NCBI GenBank assembly: GCA_025765615.1
Contig: JAIVFJ010000071.1
Span: 219,192-283,191, forward strand
Direction of reading: 5' to 3'
Origin: Zopfochytrium polystomum
Lineage: Eukaryota > Chytridiomycota > Chytridiomycetes > Chytridiales > Chytridiaceae
Length of the DNA stretch: 64,000 bases
In this document: positions 34,201 to 44,496 of the stretch, one piece after another
Layout: each line of letters begins with the position of its first letter
Position numbering within the stretch: position 1 is the stretch's first letter
Notes under the pieces: model-generated
Databases searched by the model: none
What the model was told of the DNA's origin: nothing
The model's input: only the letters and a program-made list of their open reading frames with translations
Made by a program: the position numbers and the translations under genes

Positions 34201-34328
34201 CCGCAGCGCAAGACAAGAAGAAGGAGCAGCAAATTACGTCCAAACCAGCCGCGGCCGCGAAGCCGGCAGTTGCTTCACCCCCTAAGGCCTCCAGGGTTGG
34301 TGGCAAAAAGAAGTTCCGTGCTGCGTAG
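31230..34328 (+). CDS. secreted or anchored kinase-like protein with giant basic tail
   Basis: Exons 31230-31523, 31720-31849 and 31939-34328 give 937 aa in one frame. Residues ~60-85 are a hydrophobic signal or anchor after an Arg-rich N-terminus. The head (~98-275) looks like a small protein kinase. It has a Gly loop L-G-Q-G-Q-N-G-K, a Lys in A-V-V-K, a catalytic loop H-N-D-Y-Q-G-G-N (H-x-D-x4-N) and I-D-W-G in place of D-F-G. The C-lobe seems very short. Then comes S-L-F-R-R-A-G-A-C, followed by ~640 residues of Gly/Ala/Lys/Thr/Ser and a terminal G-G-K-K-K-F-R. Junction, tail and end match the ADP-ribosyltransferase-like genes upstream, so unrelated heads share one chassis. Substrate is unknown. 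Confidence 0.75.
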
Positions 34329-34674
34329 TGGTGTCGGGGAAACGTTATCTGTTGTATCCCCATTTACTTGCATCTTTGCGCTGTCAATTAGAACATTTCC
34401 TTTTCCCGACCAGATGTGCATGTTGAATAAATGAAACTTGGGTAAAACTTAGCAGCCTGCGCATTCCAGCACTCTTCGGCAAAAATGGTAACTGAGGTTG
34501 GGGCTTGCTTTACCGCAGCAAACGCAAACAAACGCAAAGACCCCATCGCCCAGTGGAATAAAAACAAGAGGCCATATTCACAAACAAAATCACAAAGTCC
34601 GTATGGTTTGGCATGGATCGCGCCCATGACGAACAACCCGTTGAAAACTGAAGGGCACCGAACACCAGATAAGC

Positions 34675-36056
34675 TCAGCATCCAGGCCCGCCGGCCGATT
34701 TCCATGCCATCAGACTCAGGACGACTTGGGCGTGTAACGTCGCCGCAACAACGCACAGCACGTGCCATACCTGGTGGCTATGCCCGAAATAGTCAAACAG
34801 CCCGGGCGAAAACCGCTCTGGCATCCGCTTGACGTAGAGCACGACACCCGTAAAGTAGACAGCCAGGCCCGCCACGAACGCTGGCACCGCAACGTACGCC
34901 CGCGGGTCTGGGAGCGCGGCGAACCCGTGTCGCACAATAAAATGCGCAATCGGACCCATGCTGACGATTGCCGAGACCACGTAGAGCGCTGCGCGCTTCG
35001 GTCGGAACGCTGGGGTCGGCCAAAACGGGAAAGCAGGGCCAGCCACACCGAGCGCGTTGGCAAAGAGAACGGCCAGCTGCCACCCCGTCCGCGTCGCTGG
35101 CTCACACGTGAAGAGGAACTGGAGGATTGCTGAGGACGTACCCAGGACGCCCGCGGAGATGCCCGAGTAGTCCCAACAGCCGAAGACTGTGTAGGCATGC
35201 TGCGAGTGGCTCAGGTGCAGGTGGAAGAGGGCGGATGTGACGTAGGTGAAGGCAAAGGACAACAGGAATAGGGAGAGCACAAGCTTGTCCCGCTCGTCGC
35301 CCACTTGCACCCACGTTCCCGATCTCAGTGCGTCAACGGCCACCGCTCCCGCGATCAGTAGAAACGCCAAGAATCCCACCAGGTGCGTCCAGAGGTTCAT
35401 CGACTCGTTGTGCAAATGGCACAGCGAAATCCAATTCTCTCGGTACGTGTAGCCCGCCCGGTATCCCGTAAGAATTTGCGGATTGTCTTGCATGTAGTGT
35501 GGGACTTCGCGTAAATGGTAGTAAGGCAGCCGTCCGCGCTGGTACCTTTGTAGGCGTGAACGACGAATTTTTTTCAGCTTTTGGGGAAATGTCGCATCGG
35601 GTCCCATTGTCGCACTTATGCTTACCATTTGAAGAGCTTCGATCGTGCGGCCGCCGGTCCGTCCCGCCATGGACCAGCCACGGCCAGGAGCTCCCGAGAC
35701 GCGGAGACGGCCTCACTCTCTGGGTCCTCCACAAGCAGACGAGCATCGCCACCACCTCCTGCGTAATCGCCTTCGTCGCTTCGCGCCGTGAGTCTGGCTG
35801 CTGATGCGGGAATGTAGTTGGGAGGGCGGTTGCTATTGCTGTCTCTGGAGAGGGTCGCCGGAATATCATGAAAATTGTCTTGCGAATCTGAGAATGTCAG
35901 CCAAGCACTGGCGGTGGGCGCCGTCATCGCCGTCACCAAAGCTGCCGTCGGGGAGGCCGTAGAGGCGGAAGGGAGTGGGAGCGAGAGGGGAGGAGCTTCG
36001 ACGCCTGTAGCCAAAAAAGCCGAGGAAGCGGCAACACCAGTACCAGCAGCCGTCAT
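34675..36056 (-). CDS. PAQR / adiponectin-receptor family membrane protein
   Basis: Exon 1 is 35626-36056 (ATG at 36056) and exon 2 is 34675-35545; the 80-bp GTAAGC...AAAG intron gives 433 aa. The second exon has the family core: D-N-P-Q-I-L-T-G-Y-R, then N-E-S-M-N-L-W-T-H-L, S-A-L-F-H, D-Y-S-G-I-S and the final H-S-H-Q-V-W-H. The His residues and Ser/Asp form the zinc site, and about seven membrane segments are visible. The first ~140 residues are Ala/Ser/Thr-rich and cytosolic. Yeast Izh proteins and animal AdipoRs hydrolyse or sense lipids (ceramide). Translation without the splice from an ATG at 35670 is possible but loses the N-terminal exon. Confidence 0.85.
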
Positions 36057-36405
36057 GACCAACCAGGCTCGCTTGATGGGTCGTACACGTGGAGTGTAGT
36101 GGTGAGGGGGTGGTGGGGTGTTTGGCGTCGTGTGCGTGCGTTCGTCCCTTTTCGAGAGGGCGGCGGCGGGCGGCGTCGGGCGGCGGCGAGGCAGGAAGAG
36201 AAGAGGCGGGCGCGGCGGCGCGTGCGACGGGGGACGGGTTGCTTTATTTTTTTTTATTTTTTATTTTTATTTTTTTTTTTTTCCCTCCAGGTTTGCGTTT
36301 TCTCGATTGAATAAGGTGGGTGAGGCACGATCCGACTGCTGATTGGCTGGTCTTGGACCCATGCACGCAACGAACGCGGAACAACCGGGAGGGCGAGAGA
36401 CAGGG

Positions 36406-36458
<53 letters not shown>

Positions 36459-37795
36459 AGTGTGTGGGTGTGTGCTGTGTGTCAGACAGACAGACAGACA
36501 GGGACGAGCCTACCACGTGACCAGATCGTCCAAAGGTTGGCCGATGCATGAAGAGCGACAAGCTTGGTACGGGCGGGAGCGCTTTGTTGGATTGGCATAG
36601 CAAGCAACGGGAGGCTCGCCAATGTGTGCTTTTGGACAATTGCCTGCATCAAAAATCACCGAAAACACTTTTACAGCAAAATAGGGTTGAAATAGTTGAA
36701 AGGAACGAGGACGAGGCTAGACGGGCACGAAGAAAGGTAGCTCATCGGGACACTCTGGGGTTGGATATTTGGGTTTGCTACGTTCAAATTCCCGCCTGCA
36801 ATACAGTGTAACCCTCCCCTTTCGGGTTACGCGTCGCGATTCAGAGCACGCCCGGGTTCACGCGCTCTGCTGCGGAGATCTCGCTGGTGCAAGAACAGTA
36901 TTTCCGGGAGTTTCACGCTCGTCGGACTGCGGCACCAATCCCATTTGGACGTTGGAAGTGCGCCTGTCTGGAGATTGTCCAGGACGCGACTGGGACGCGA
37001 CCCTCAGCCGTGTGGTACAGTTTCGTTGTCTCGAGATCTCAGCGTGCAGGCGTGACCATGTTTGGTGTGCTCCCTGAACTTTTTTTTTTTCGTTGGTCAT
37101 GAGATCCCGTTTCGGTCGTATGGTTCTCGACGGTCCCCCTTGCTCATTGAAGCATCGATAGTCGCAAGCGGTGACACATCCGGTTGCCCAACTGGTCGCT
37201 TCTCCATCTGTCTCGTGACATGGATCCAGACTGACGCGCGGTCTGGTCACCCAACACTGCTTTGGGTTGGTTATCGTCTTGCTGGGGCAGCAACGCCTTG
37301 AACAAACAAAAATGAGGTAGCTAACCTCGGCTAGGGCTGGTGCTCAACGGTGGTGCACAAGGACGGTGAGACTTCGACATCGCCAGAGAATGATGGATTG
37401 GCAAGGCAGGATGGACGCAATTATACGACCCAACTGGGTTCTTTTGTTGCGGGACACTCCTCTGTGCGTGGTGTTGGAGGGGAGAGGGCCAGGAGCGGGA
37501 GACAAGCCGGCGAAACCGCAGTTAGGAAGCAGGACGTACGCCGGACGCGCAAGCGATCACGCACCTCGCGGGGGGGTGGTGGGTGTTGTCTCGCCAACGG
37601 GAAAAAAACGCACGTTGAAAAACAGAGATATTATTCAGCATTCTTTTTTCTATGTTTGTGTATGGATAACTCAGAAAGGGCCTGGCATGACCGAGTGAAG
37701 ACAGGCCCGAACGTGGGGAAGATCGCGAGTGACAGATAGACAAAGAGGGAAGCAGGAGCGTCGCGGTGAGCTTGCCGCGCAAACCAATCGATCTT
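36057..37795. other. repeat-rich spacer
   Basis: T-rich at 36245-36285, (GT)n at ~36408-36460, (CAGA)n at ~36482-36500, and a dispersed repeat copy at ~36850-37060 (inverted partner at 26900-27080). Confidence 0.6.
36408..36460 (+). repeat. GT microsatellite
   Basis: Uninterrupted (TG)n of about 24 units, then CAGTGTGTGGG and a short CAGA repeat. Confidence 0.95.
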
Positions 37796-38338
37796 TCAGG
37801 GAGTGTTCTCAAAGTCAGGGGTGATCTGGACACCGTCTTGGTTGTACTTGAACGAAGCGCGGTTGCCGCCGACGCTGATGGTGAGCGTTGACGACGTGTC
37901 GACTTTAATGGGGCCGGCGAGGAGGTCCGAGATCAGGTCAGCGTCGCACTGTGGGGCCGTGCCGACGGGCAGCTTGGAGGGAAGAGGGGGAGAGAGGGAT
38001 GCCGAGTTTGCGGCGATCGGGAAAGCGCCGTCCGCGAACGAGGCGTCGATGGTGATGCACTTTGCGCCCTTGTAGCTGACGGCGGAGGAGACGGCGACAA
38101 CGCTGACGGGCACGTCGAACGGGTTGGCCGCGGTGATGGTCGCGAGGAACGTCAGGAAGGGAGCGCCGGTGGCCGGGTCGACGCCCTGGCCAAGCGTGTT
38201 GAAGTAGGTGGTCGAGTTTGAGAAGAGAGGCACCCCCAGAGAGCCGCCGGTGCAGGCTTGGGCAGCCACAGCGACAGGCGAAGAAAGCACGCCAATGGCG
38301 GCGGCGGTAGCGGCGGCCAGAACTGCGTAGAAGTTCAT
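37796..38338 (-). CDS. small secreted protein
   Basis: 180-aa single-exon frame, ATG at 38338. A clean signal peptide (residues 1-26, Ala/Val-rich, ending V-A-A) is followed by a Ser/Thr/Pro/Gly-rich mature part with three Cys and N-S-T sequons. It ends D-F-E-N-T-P. The composition suggests a cell-surface or secreted protein. No family recognised. Confidence 0.7.
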   Translation of the reverse strand: MNFYAVLAAATAAAIGVLSSPVAVAAQACTGGSLGVPLFSNSTTYFNTLGQGVDPATGAPFLTFLATITAANPFDVPVSVVAVSSAVSYKGAKCITIDASFADGAFPIAANSASLSPPLPSKLPVGTAPQCDADLISDLLAGPIKVDTSSTLTISVGGNRASFKYNQDGVQITPDFENTP

Positions 38339-38701
38339 TGTAGTGCTTTTGTTTGTTGTTTTTAGAGGGAGGGGGTGGGGGTGGTGCTTGTGTTCCTGGT
38401 TGGAGGTTGAATGGAGAGGGAAGTCGGCAGAGCTGCGACTTTATAGGGCACCAGCTAAGCGCGATCGATCTATGAATATTTTCATTGCAACAACAGCAGT
38501 GGGCGAGACAGGCAAATGTCATTATAGGGAGACAGACAGCAACCCCCCCCCCTTGCTTGTTTATGATTGTTGTCCGCGCGCAGTCACGCGGTCAGTCAAG
38601 GCCGCTTTGGAATCCCCATTTCGGGAAAGAGAAGAGAAAACACGACAGGACAGACACTAAAGAGAACGTCCGCGCCGGTTGCGTGACGTCAGATGATATC
38701 G

Positions 38702-38757
38702 ACAGAGGGAGAGGGAGAGGGAGAGACAGAGAAAGAGAGAGAGCGAGAGCGAGAAAG

Positions 38758-38833
<76 letters not shown>
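38702..38833 (+). repeat. GA microsatellite
   Basis: Imperfect GA/GAGAC start, then ~70 bases of uninterrupted (GA)n. Confidence 0.95.
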
Positions 38834-38836
<3 letters not shown>

Positions 38837-39352
38837 CACTCTGGCAAGCTGTCCAGGCAAGGCAGCTTTCCCATCAGCACGGTTTGCAAGCTGCGCACAT
38901 AGCGCTGGTAGGAATAGCCAGGGATGTCGAAGAAAGCCGTTGAACGGCTCGGTCGGCGTGGGTGGCGGCTGCTTTTCCATCGCCCACAAACTTGAGCGTG
39001 CGCCTGCAGGAATAGTTTGAGAGCGCCGTTCTTATTTGACAAGTATTCAAACATGTGACAGAACTTCCTTCTGTTTGGGATCCCCGTCAATCAAATCGGC
39101 GACGCCTTGACAACGTCTCGTCGACCTCAAGCAGGCCAGATCGCGGGATTGTCGGGGACTCGGGGTCATATGTGTTCCGTTGCATTTAGTGCTCGCAACA
39201 ACGGCGTCGTTTCCATCGCAAGGTCGACGCCGTTCCGCCGGATCGCTCTCATTTTTTTTTTTTTCTCGTTTTCTCTTTTCGTGCCCATGGGCATGGGCGG
39301 TCGGTCCGTCTATCGATCGAAATGGAAAGTTTCGAAGACTCCGCGAGAACAG

Positions 39353-39353
<1 letters not shown>

Positions 39354-39388
<35 letters not shown>
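39354..39388 (+). repeat. A homopolymer
   Basis: Run of ~34 A residues upstream of a broken small secreted-protein frame. Confidence 0.95.
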
Positions 39389-39394
<6 letters not shown>

Positions 39395-39489
39395 CGCTTT
39401 CGCTCCAAAAGCCGTCTACTTTTAAGTACGTCTCAAGTGGGACACTGCCCCCCACCACCCCGCCGACTCTTCCTCCAACCCCCGTACTC

Positions 39490-39709
39490 ATGAAGCTCGC
39501 AGCAGCAAAGTTCCTCTTTTTGGCCGCGCCGTCTTCGCGGCCACCCTCCCCACCATGGCCTCCCCGCTGCAGCAGGCGCAGGCCGAATGCGCCGCGTCCG
39601 GGCTGTCTGCTTGCATCTACACGAGGATCCGGTTCCCATCCAGCTCGATAACGCCGAACAACCTCGACATCGGCAGCAACCCCGAGCTCTTCAAGCGACT
39701 GCCAGACTG
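39490..39709 (+). pseudogene. frameshifted small secreted protein
   Basis: An ATG opens M-K-L-A-A-A-K-F-L-F-L-A, a signal-peptide start. After ~13 codons the protein-like reading (A-V-F-A-A-T-L-P, then Q-A-Q-A-E-C-A-A-S-G-L) continues in another frame to a stop at 39709. A single missing base explains it; this may be an assembly error rather than a real mutation. No family recognised. Confidence 0.45.
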
Positions 39710-40540
39710 ACGTGTCAATCTCCACGTGACTCCAAACACGAATAAGCGTGCCCATTCACCACTCCACGAAGGACGGCCACCCACCGTGCGTCTCGCACAA
39801 TCGCCCTCGAAATTTTGACGGTTGAAAGACGACCACCCGATCGACAATGTCGTCCAACTACTCATACACCGCTTGCGTTGACCATCAGGAGCAGAACAGG
39901 TCGTGCGCCAAGGGATCTGGGATCGCACTTTCACCGCCGTGGCCCTGTCTGATGCAATCTGTGGTCGCAAAAAAAAAAAAGAACTGCAGCCTGCTATATG
40001 GAAAAATGACGTTTTGGGGCTTCTGAGCCAAAAACCGCAATAGCATTTGGATCCTATTACCGGGTTGGCCATTTCATCTCACCTCGACGATCACCTCGCC
40101 CTTTCGCCAACCCTCGTTCGCTCTGGGGATTCTTCAGCGAATGTGGTCACCAGCGATCATTTCTCAAAACTCAAAAGCGCTGTATTGAAAAAATTGCAGA
40201 GTCGAAGCAGCAGAAACCTTCGAAGAGGAGAACATCCGCACCCAAGACTGCCCCCCTCAGCCAAGCTTTTGTTTCGAAGCCTGCAGCCTCAGCACCGAGG
40301 TTTCGCCGAAAACTGACAGATGAATTTCGTTCGGTTCAGTGCGCTGATCAGGAGTGTGGCCAATAGGTTTTAAGTTTGTGCAAGTTCCTTTCGTTTTAGT
40401 TGCGCACTCAGCATATGTTTGCCATCTTCTCCAATGCATTTAAGGCGACCCCAAAAAGCGCTCTTTTCTTTAATCCGTCTTTGATTGAATATTTTGGTGC
40501 AAATAGAGAGAAGATTGCAGCTCCCCCAAGTTGAATGTGA

Positions 40541-42001
40541 ACACGATGTAAACAAGAAAATTTCGCGCTTCAAGCTGCGAAAACCGAAACACAAGTCAAC
40601 GCGATCGACGGCCAACACGTCGAGTCACTATCTAGTGTGAATTGTGACCCTCCTTCCAAGAGGAGGCAAGGTGGGGTCTCGTCGTTTGCAAGCCGTCGAT
40701 TGCAAGCCTTGCCGAATCTGCAAAGAATGTTGGGCTTCGCCGAGACTGCTCGTTTTCAGTGGTTTCTGCGGCGTTATCCAACCATTGGAGTTGCGATGTC
40801 ACTGGCGATCTCCGTACCACTTGCGATCTTCAAATACAACATAGCCAAAGAAAACGAGCGAAGGATATCGGAGGAAAGCTTCAACTCTGCAGCAAATCTG
40901 GTGTTCCTCAGTCGTAAGTATCGATTTGACGTCTATTTCTTCGAAACTGTAGAGTTTTGTAGGGTGAGCTCACGATCTACGCAAAGTTGATAAGCAGTGG
41001 CAATTTGCCTCCGTCGCGCCATCACTTCTCGCGGACTTCTCGATCACTGCCCCAGGGCCGCTGAGTAACACCCAGTACAGTTCTTTTACGGACGTGACGG
41101 GATACTTTGCGGCGGTCAACAGTGGTTTCGACGTCGGCATGTATCAGCACGCGACAAACGCGACGGTAGAGTACTGGGGACAGTATATGTTTGACAACCA
41201 CGGCGGCAACCTCGGTTCAAACACTTCATTCAACTTTTTGTAACGTAGTGTTTTCTTTCAAGTTTTTCTCGTCGCTGGCTAATTCGTCTTGAAACAGCAC
41301 GAGAAACGGCTCGTCCGCCATTATCAACACAACAGCGCGTGACTTTTATTTTCTGTTCCACGTTCAGAATGAGAATGACGACGCCGCCAAAACCAGTCTC
41401 GGTTATATTGCGGACTCTGATCCCGTTACGCGGCTCCCAATGATTCAACGACTCCAGCAGACAGGTCTTCCGACCGTGTCGGGTCGCCTGACTCTTGTGA
41501 AAAGCAACTCGCCGTTGGGCGTCATAATTGCCGCACCGATATTCAAGAACTCGACTCTTGGTGCGACAACGAAATTCACAAACAAGAGGACGGACGAAAT
41601 GGATGCTTTTGCGATCGTAGCCGCTGACCTTGCAAACATTGTGAAGTCCACTTTGTCCCCAATTATGTTGGATTCGTCCATTCATGTGTTCGTCTTCGAC
41701 AACGGTAGATAAGCTCGAAATGTTAACCAGTGTAATGTGACCTTTCCTATTTTGCAAGACGCGAAACCGAGCCAGTCCCTTCTTGGGCATTTTTGTTCCG
41801 GACAGTATCCTCCGATCGATAATCTTGTGTAGGGCCTGATAGATATTGCAAAATGCGAGAAGCATTGCTGACTCCTTTTAGCTCGTCTTTAAATATGACA
41901 GTGGACATCGCAACTTCGTTTGCTTCAGACTTTATTATGACAAAAGAGTTGGCCCTTTTCAATCGGTATGCAACGCGCGAAAACGATTTGATTGAGGACT
42001 A
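40541..42001 (+). CDS. CHASE-domain membrane protein, incomplete model
   Basis: Exons resolved: open from 40541 to 40913 (first in-frame ATG 40727), 40987-41239 and 41298-41704; later pieces (41759-41826, from 41882) are uncertain. A transmembrane segment (A-M-S-L-A-I-S-V-P-L-A-I-F) precedes a region like a CHASE extracellular sensor: L-D-K-Q-W-Q-F-A-S-V-A-P, then P-M-I-Q-R-L-Q-Q-T-G-L and G-V-I-I-A-A-P-I-F. CHASE domains normally feed histidine kinases or nucleotide cyclases, and zoosporic fungi have CHASE-linked guanylyl cyclases. No kinase or cyclase follows: the next 1 kb holds only a short hydrophobic frame (42036-42224) and then the next gene. An upstream Lys/Ser/Pro-rich exon may exist near 40150-40370. 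Confidence 0.55.
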
Positions 42002-42610
42002 ACTCGCCATTTGCCATTGCGCTCTCGGCGTCGCTGTGGTACAAAGCAAATGGATTATCGTTGTGATGGCATTGCAGGGATACGTTGCGAGTTCGCAGAC
42101 GAGCTTCCCCATGCGCCTTTTATTTATTGCATTGATTGAGCCTGCGATCTCGATTGTATTCCACCTCTCAATATTTGCCGTGCATCGCCTTTGGATTCCT
42201 GGGAGGAGCAATCAGAAATTATAGTCTGTAACATACAGCAAGAATAACCATGCCTTCGCTTAGTTCGCTTCCTCGTGCACGTACGTCCGTCCCTTGGCGC
42301 GTGGGATGAATTGAGAAACGCAAATAGACTGGGAAGCGGACAGAGCTCAAATCGTTGTGCAGCAGGACGAAGAACAAAGAGATGAGCGAACGTGACGTGT
42401 CCCGGGTCCGTCTCGGCCTCCTTCGACATTTCCCGCCACCGGGCTCCCATTGGTTTGAGCAAAAAACCAGAAAACGTTTGTTTGTTTCTGTCAGTGTCAG
42501 TCCCGCCCCCTCCTCCCTTCATTCAACCCGTCCCTCCCTTCAATTTTTGTCTCCACATGTCTCCACATGAGCCCACGAACACAATCGGAGACCGAATTCC
42601 CTCCCCATAG

Positions 42611-43959
42611 GCGTCAGCGGGGACGGCGGCGGCGGCGACGGCGAAGACGGCGGCGCCGGCCGCACCAATTGTCATTTGCATCACCACCACCACCAGCAGC
42701 AAATCGCCCCGTTCGAGCTAATGCCGATCCGCGATGCCCACCTGGCGGTAAGAAGAGGATTAAGAAGCACAACAAGCTGCACCCGCCGTTCACCCGAGTC
42801 CTTACCACTCGCTCTCCGCTTTGCCTTCGCATCTCTTTCGTCCTTTTTGCGCGTGTGCCCACCCCTCACCGCCTTGACGACAGAAATCCGCGCGCGATCT
42901 CGATTTCAAAGTTTTCGTCTCCCTGTTTCAAAATCTCGTACATTCTTCGGTTCGGAACGACCGTCTCCTCAGAGTTCTCGACGCCTCATCCAACACGCTT
43001 TCATGGGCGGTTGCGTTTGCCCACATGTTCCCCGAGGCGGAAGTCGTCCCGCTGGTGCGGTCACATCGTTTCGTACAAAAGCGGGCCTGAATGTTCGTAG
43101 ACGCCAGTCTAACGTCTCGCGTCCCCTCTGCCAACATAGGGCATCGAGAACGTTGACAACAATTACAGCTTGCCGGCCAACGTGACCATCGCCCAAGGCT
43201 CTCGCGACAACCTTCCATGCAAGTTCTCCGCGAATTTTTCATTTCCCCCTCGGCTTTTGTCTTCTGCTGAACTTTACCCATGCTTCATCCCTCACCACAC
43301 GCAAATCGAAACGGCCTCGCACACATCTGTCAGTTCCGAACGACTACTTTGACCTCGTCTATTCCTGCACCAGTTTCGTCCTCATCCCTGAATCCCAACT
43401 CGGCCAAATTCTCGACGAGTTCAAGCGCGTGACAAAGCCGGGCGAGTGCCTGCAGCTGTACGAACCCTACCTCCTCGCCCAACGCTGCGGGCCTGTCACG
43501 GCCACTTTCCGCGAATGCAATTGAGTTGAAGAGCACAAAAGGGACAGTGGAAAACGATGCCCACCTCGCCCGACGATCCCCGGCGAAGTGCACTCATTTT
43601 TTCTCCCGTATCCGACCTGACTGTATTCACAAAAAGCCCCTTCCTCCACCAAAACGCTCACAGCCGTCGCAACCATGTCGCACATCGGTGTGAACCCCAA
43701 AATCGCGTTGTCGCTCGATCAGCTGCTCGAGTCGCATGGCGTGTCCCTAGTCGACGAAGGCACACGCGCCCTTCTCGTCTCGTCGGACCTCGGATCGTGG
43801 TACTTTCGATCCAACTGCCACAACCTCGGCGATGTGCTCGCCGCCGCTGGCGTTGAACAGTCACAGCCGCTGGGGCAGGTGTTGGACACCATGGAGGAAG
43901 AGTGCAGGGCGTTGGATAGCTACATTAATTGGTTTTACGCCTTTGGGAGGGTCGAGTAA
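42611..43959 (+). CDS. class I methyltransferase-like protein
   Basis: Five in-frame exons: 42611-42747 (true start not found), 42884-43054, 43140-43218, 43334-43516 and 43664-43959. The fold order is clear: R-V-L-D then E-A-E-V-V-P-L (beta 1-2), N-L-P-F-P-N-D-Y-F-D-L-V-Y-S (beta 4), E-F-K-R-V-T-K-P-G-E (after helix D), and F-Y-A-F-G-R-V-E at the end, as in fungal SAM methyltransferases. The Gly loop after R-V-L-D reads A-S-S-N-T-L-S instead of G-x-G-x-G, so SAM binding is doubtful. Introns 3 and 4 begin GC rather than GT (T|GCAAGT at 43219 and T|GCAATT at 43517); both give correct phase. It could be a pseudoenzyme. Confidence 0.7.
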
Positions 43960-44496
43960 TTGTGCGGTGTGTAGTGCCTGGGGTTTCAGTCCTCTGCTTG
44001 TTTGTTTCACTCTATTTTTGGGCTTATTATGAGCCGGCCCATGTTGGTGGTGCAATACTATCCTCCTGTATTTACGCTGGCTGGCCAATTGAGAGTGATA
44101 TTGCCATGAACCTTGGTTAGAGTGGGATTTGCACTACGCAGTTCTTGAACATTTCAAAGTTTGGTTGCTCCTTCTGTCGCCATGAGCCTTGCACTGGCAT
44201 TTTCAGAACCACGAACTTCCGGCCACCACTCAGTGCTGTGCTGTGAAAGAAGAAGTACTCCAGCGAACTGTTACCAGGAGCGTAGAGAGGTGTTTTTGTC
44301 TGGTGAACTGTATTGAATTCGCCAAAATACCAAGGGGATCCAAAGAATCCTCTATTCTAGCTTATCGGACCTCCTTCGCCGTCCTCCTCGTTCAGCACAT
44401 CCCGCCGGCGCCGTGGCCGGATCAGTTTAGGTTGCTCACCGAAAAACGTGACACTCTCCGTGTGCGTTCGACTGACGGCGACCTGCTCCATTCCAT

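Noticed and set aside
32207..34434. 718-codon minus and 465-codon plus frames
   Set aside because: Out-of-frame shadows of the basic tail of the 31230 gene.
35622..35670. Unspliced start of the PAQR gene at 35670
   Set aside because: Splicing 35546-35625 joins a clean coding exon in frame, which fits better; kept only as an alternative.
38592..39090. Poly-Ser/Leu or Arg/Glu frames
   Set aside because: Translations of the GA microsatellite.
44189..44496. 103-codon plus frame after the methyltransferase
   Set aside because: No motif, and it lies in the 3' flank between convergent genes.
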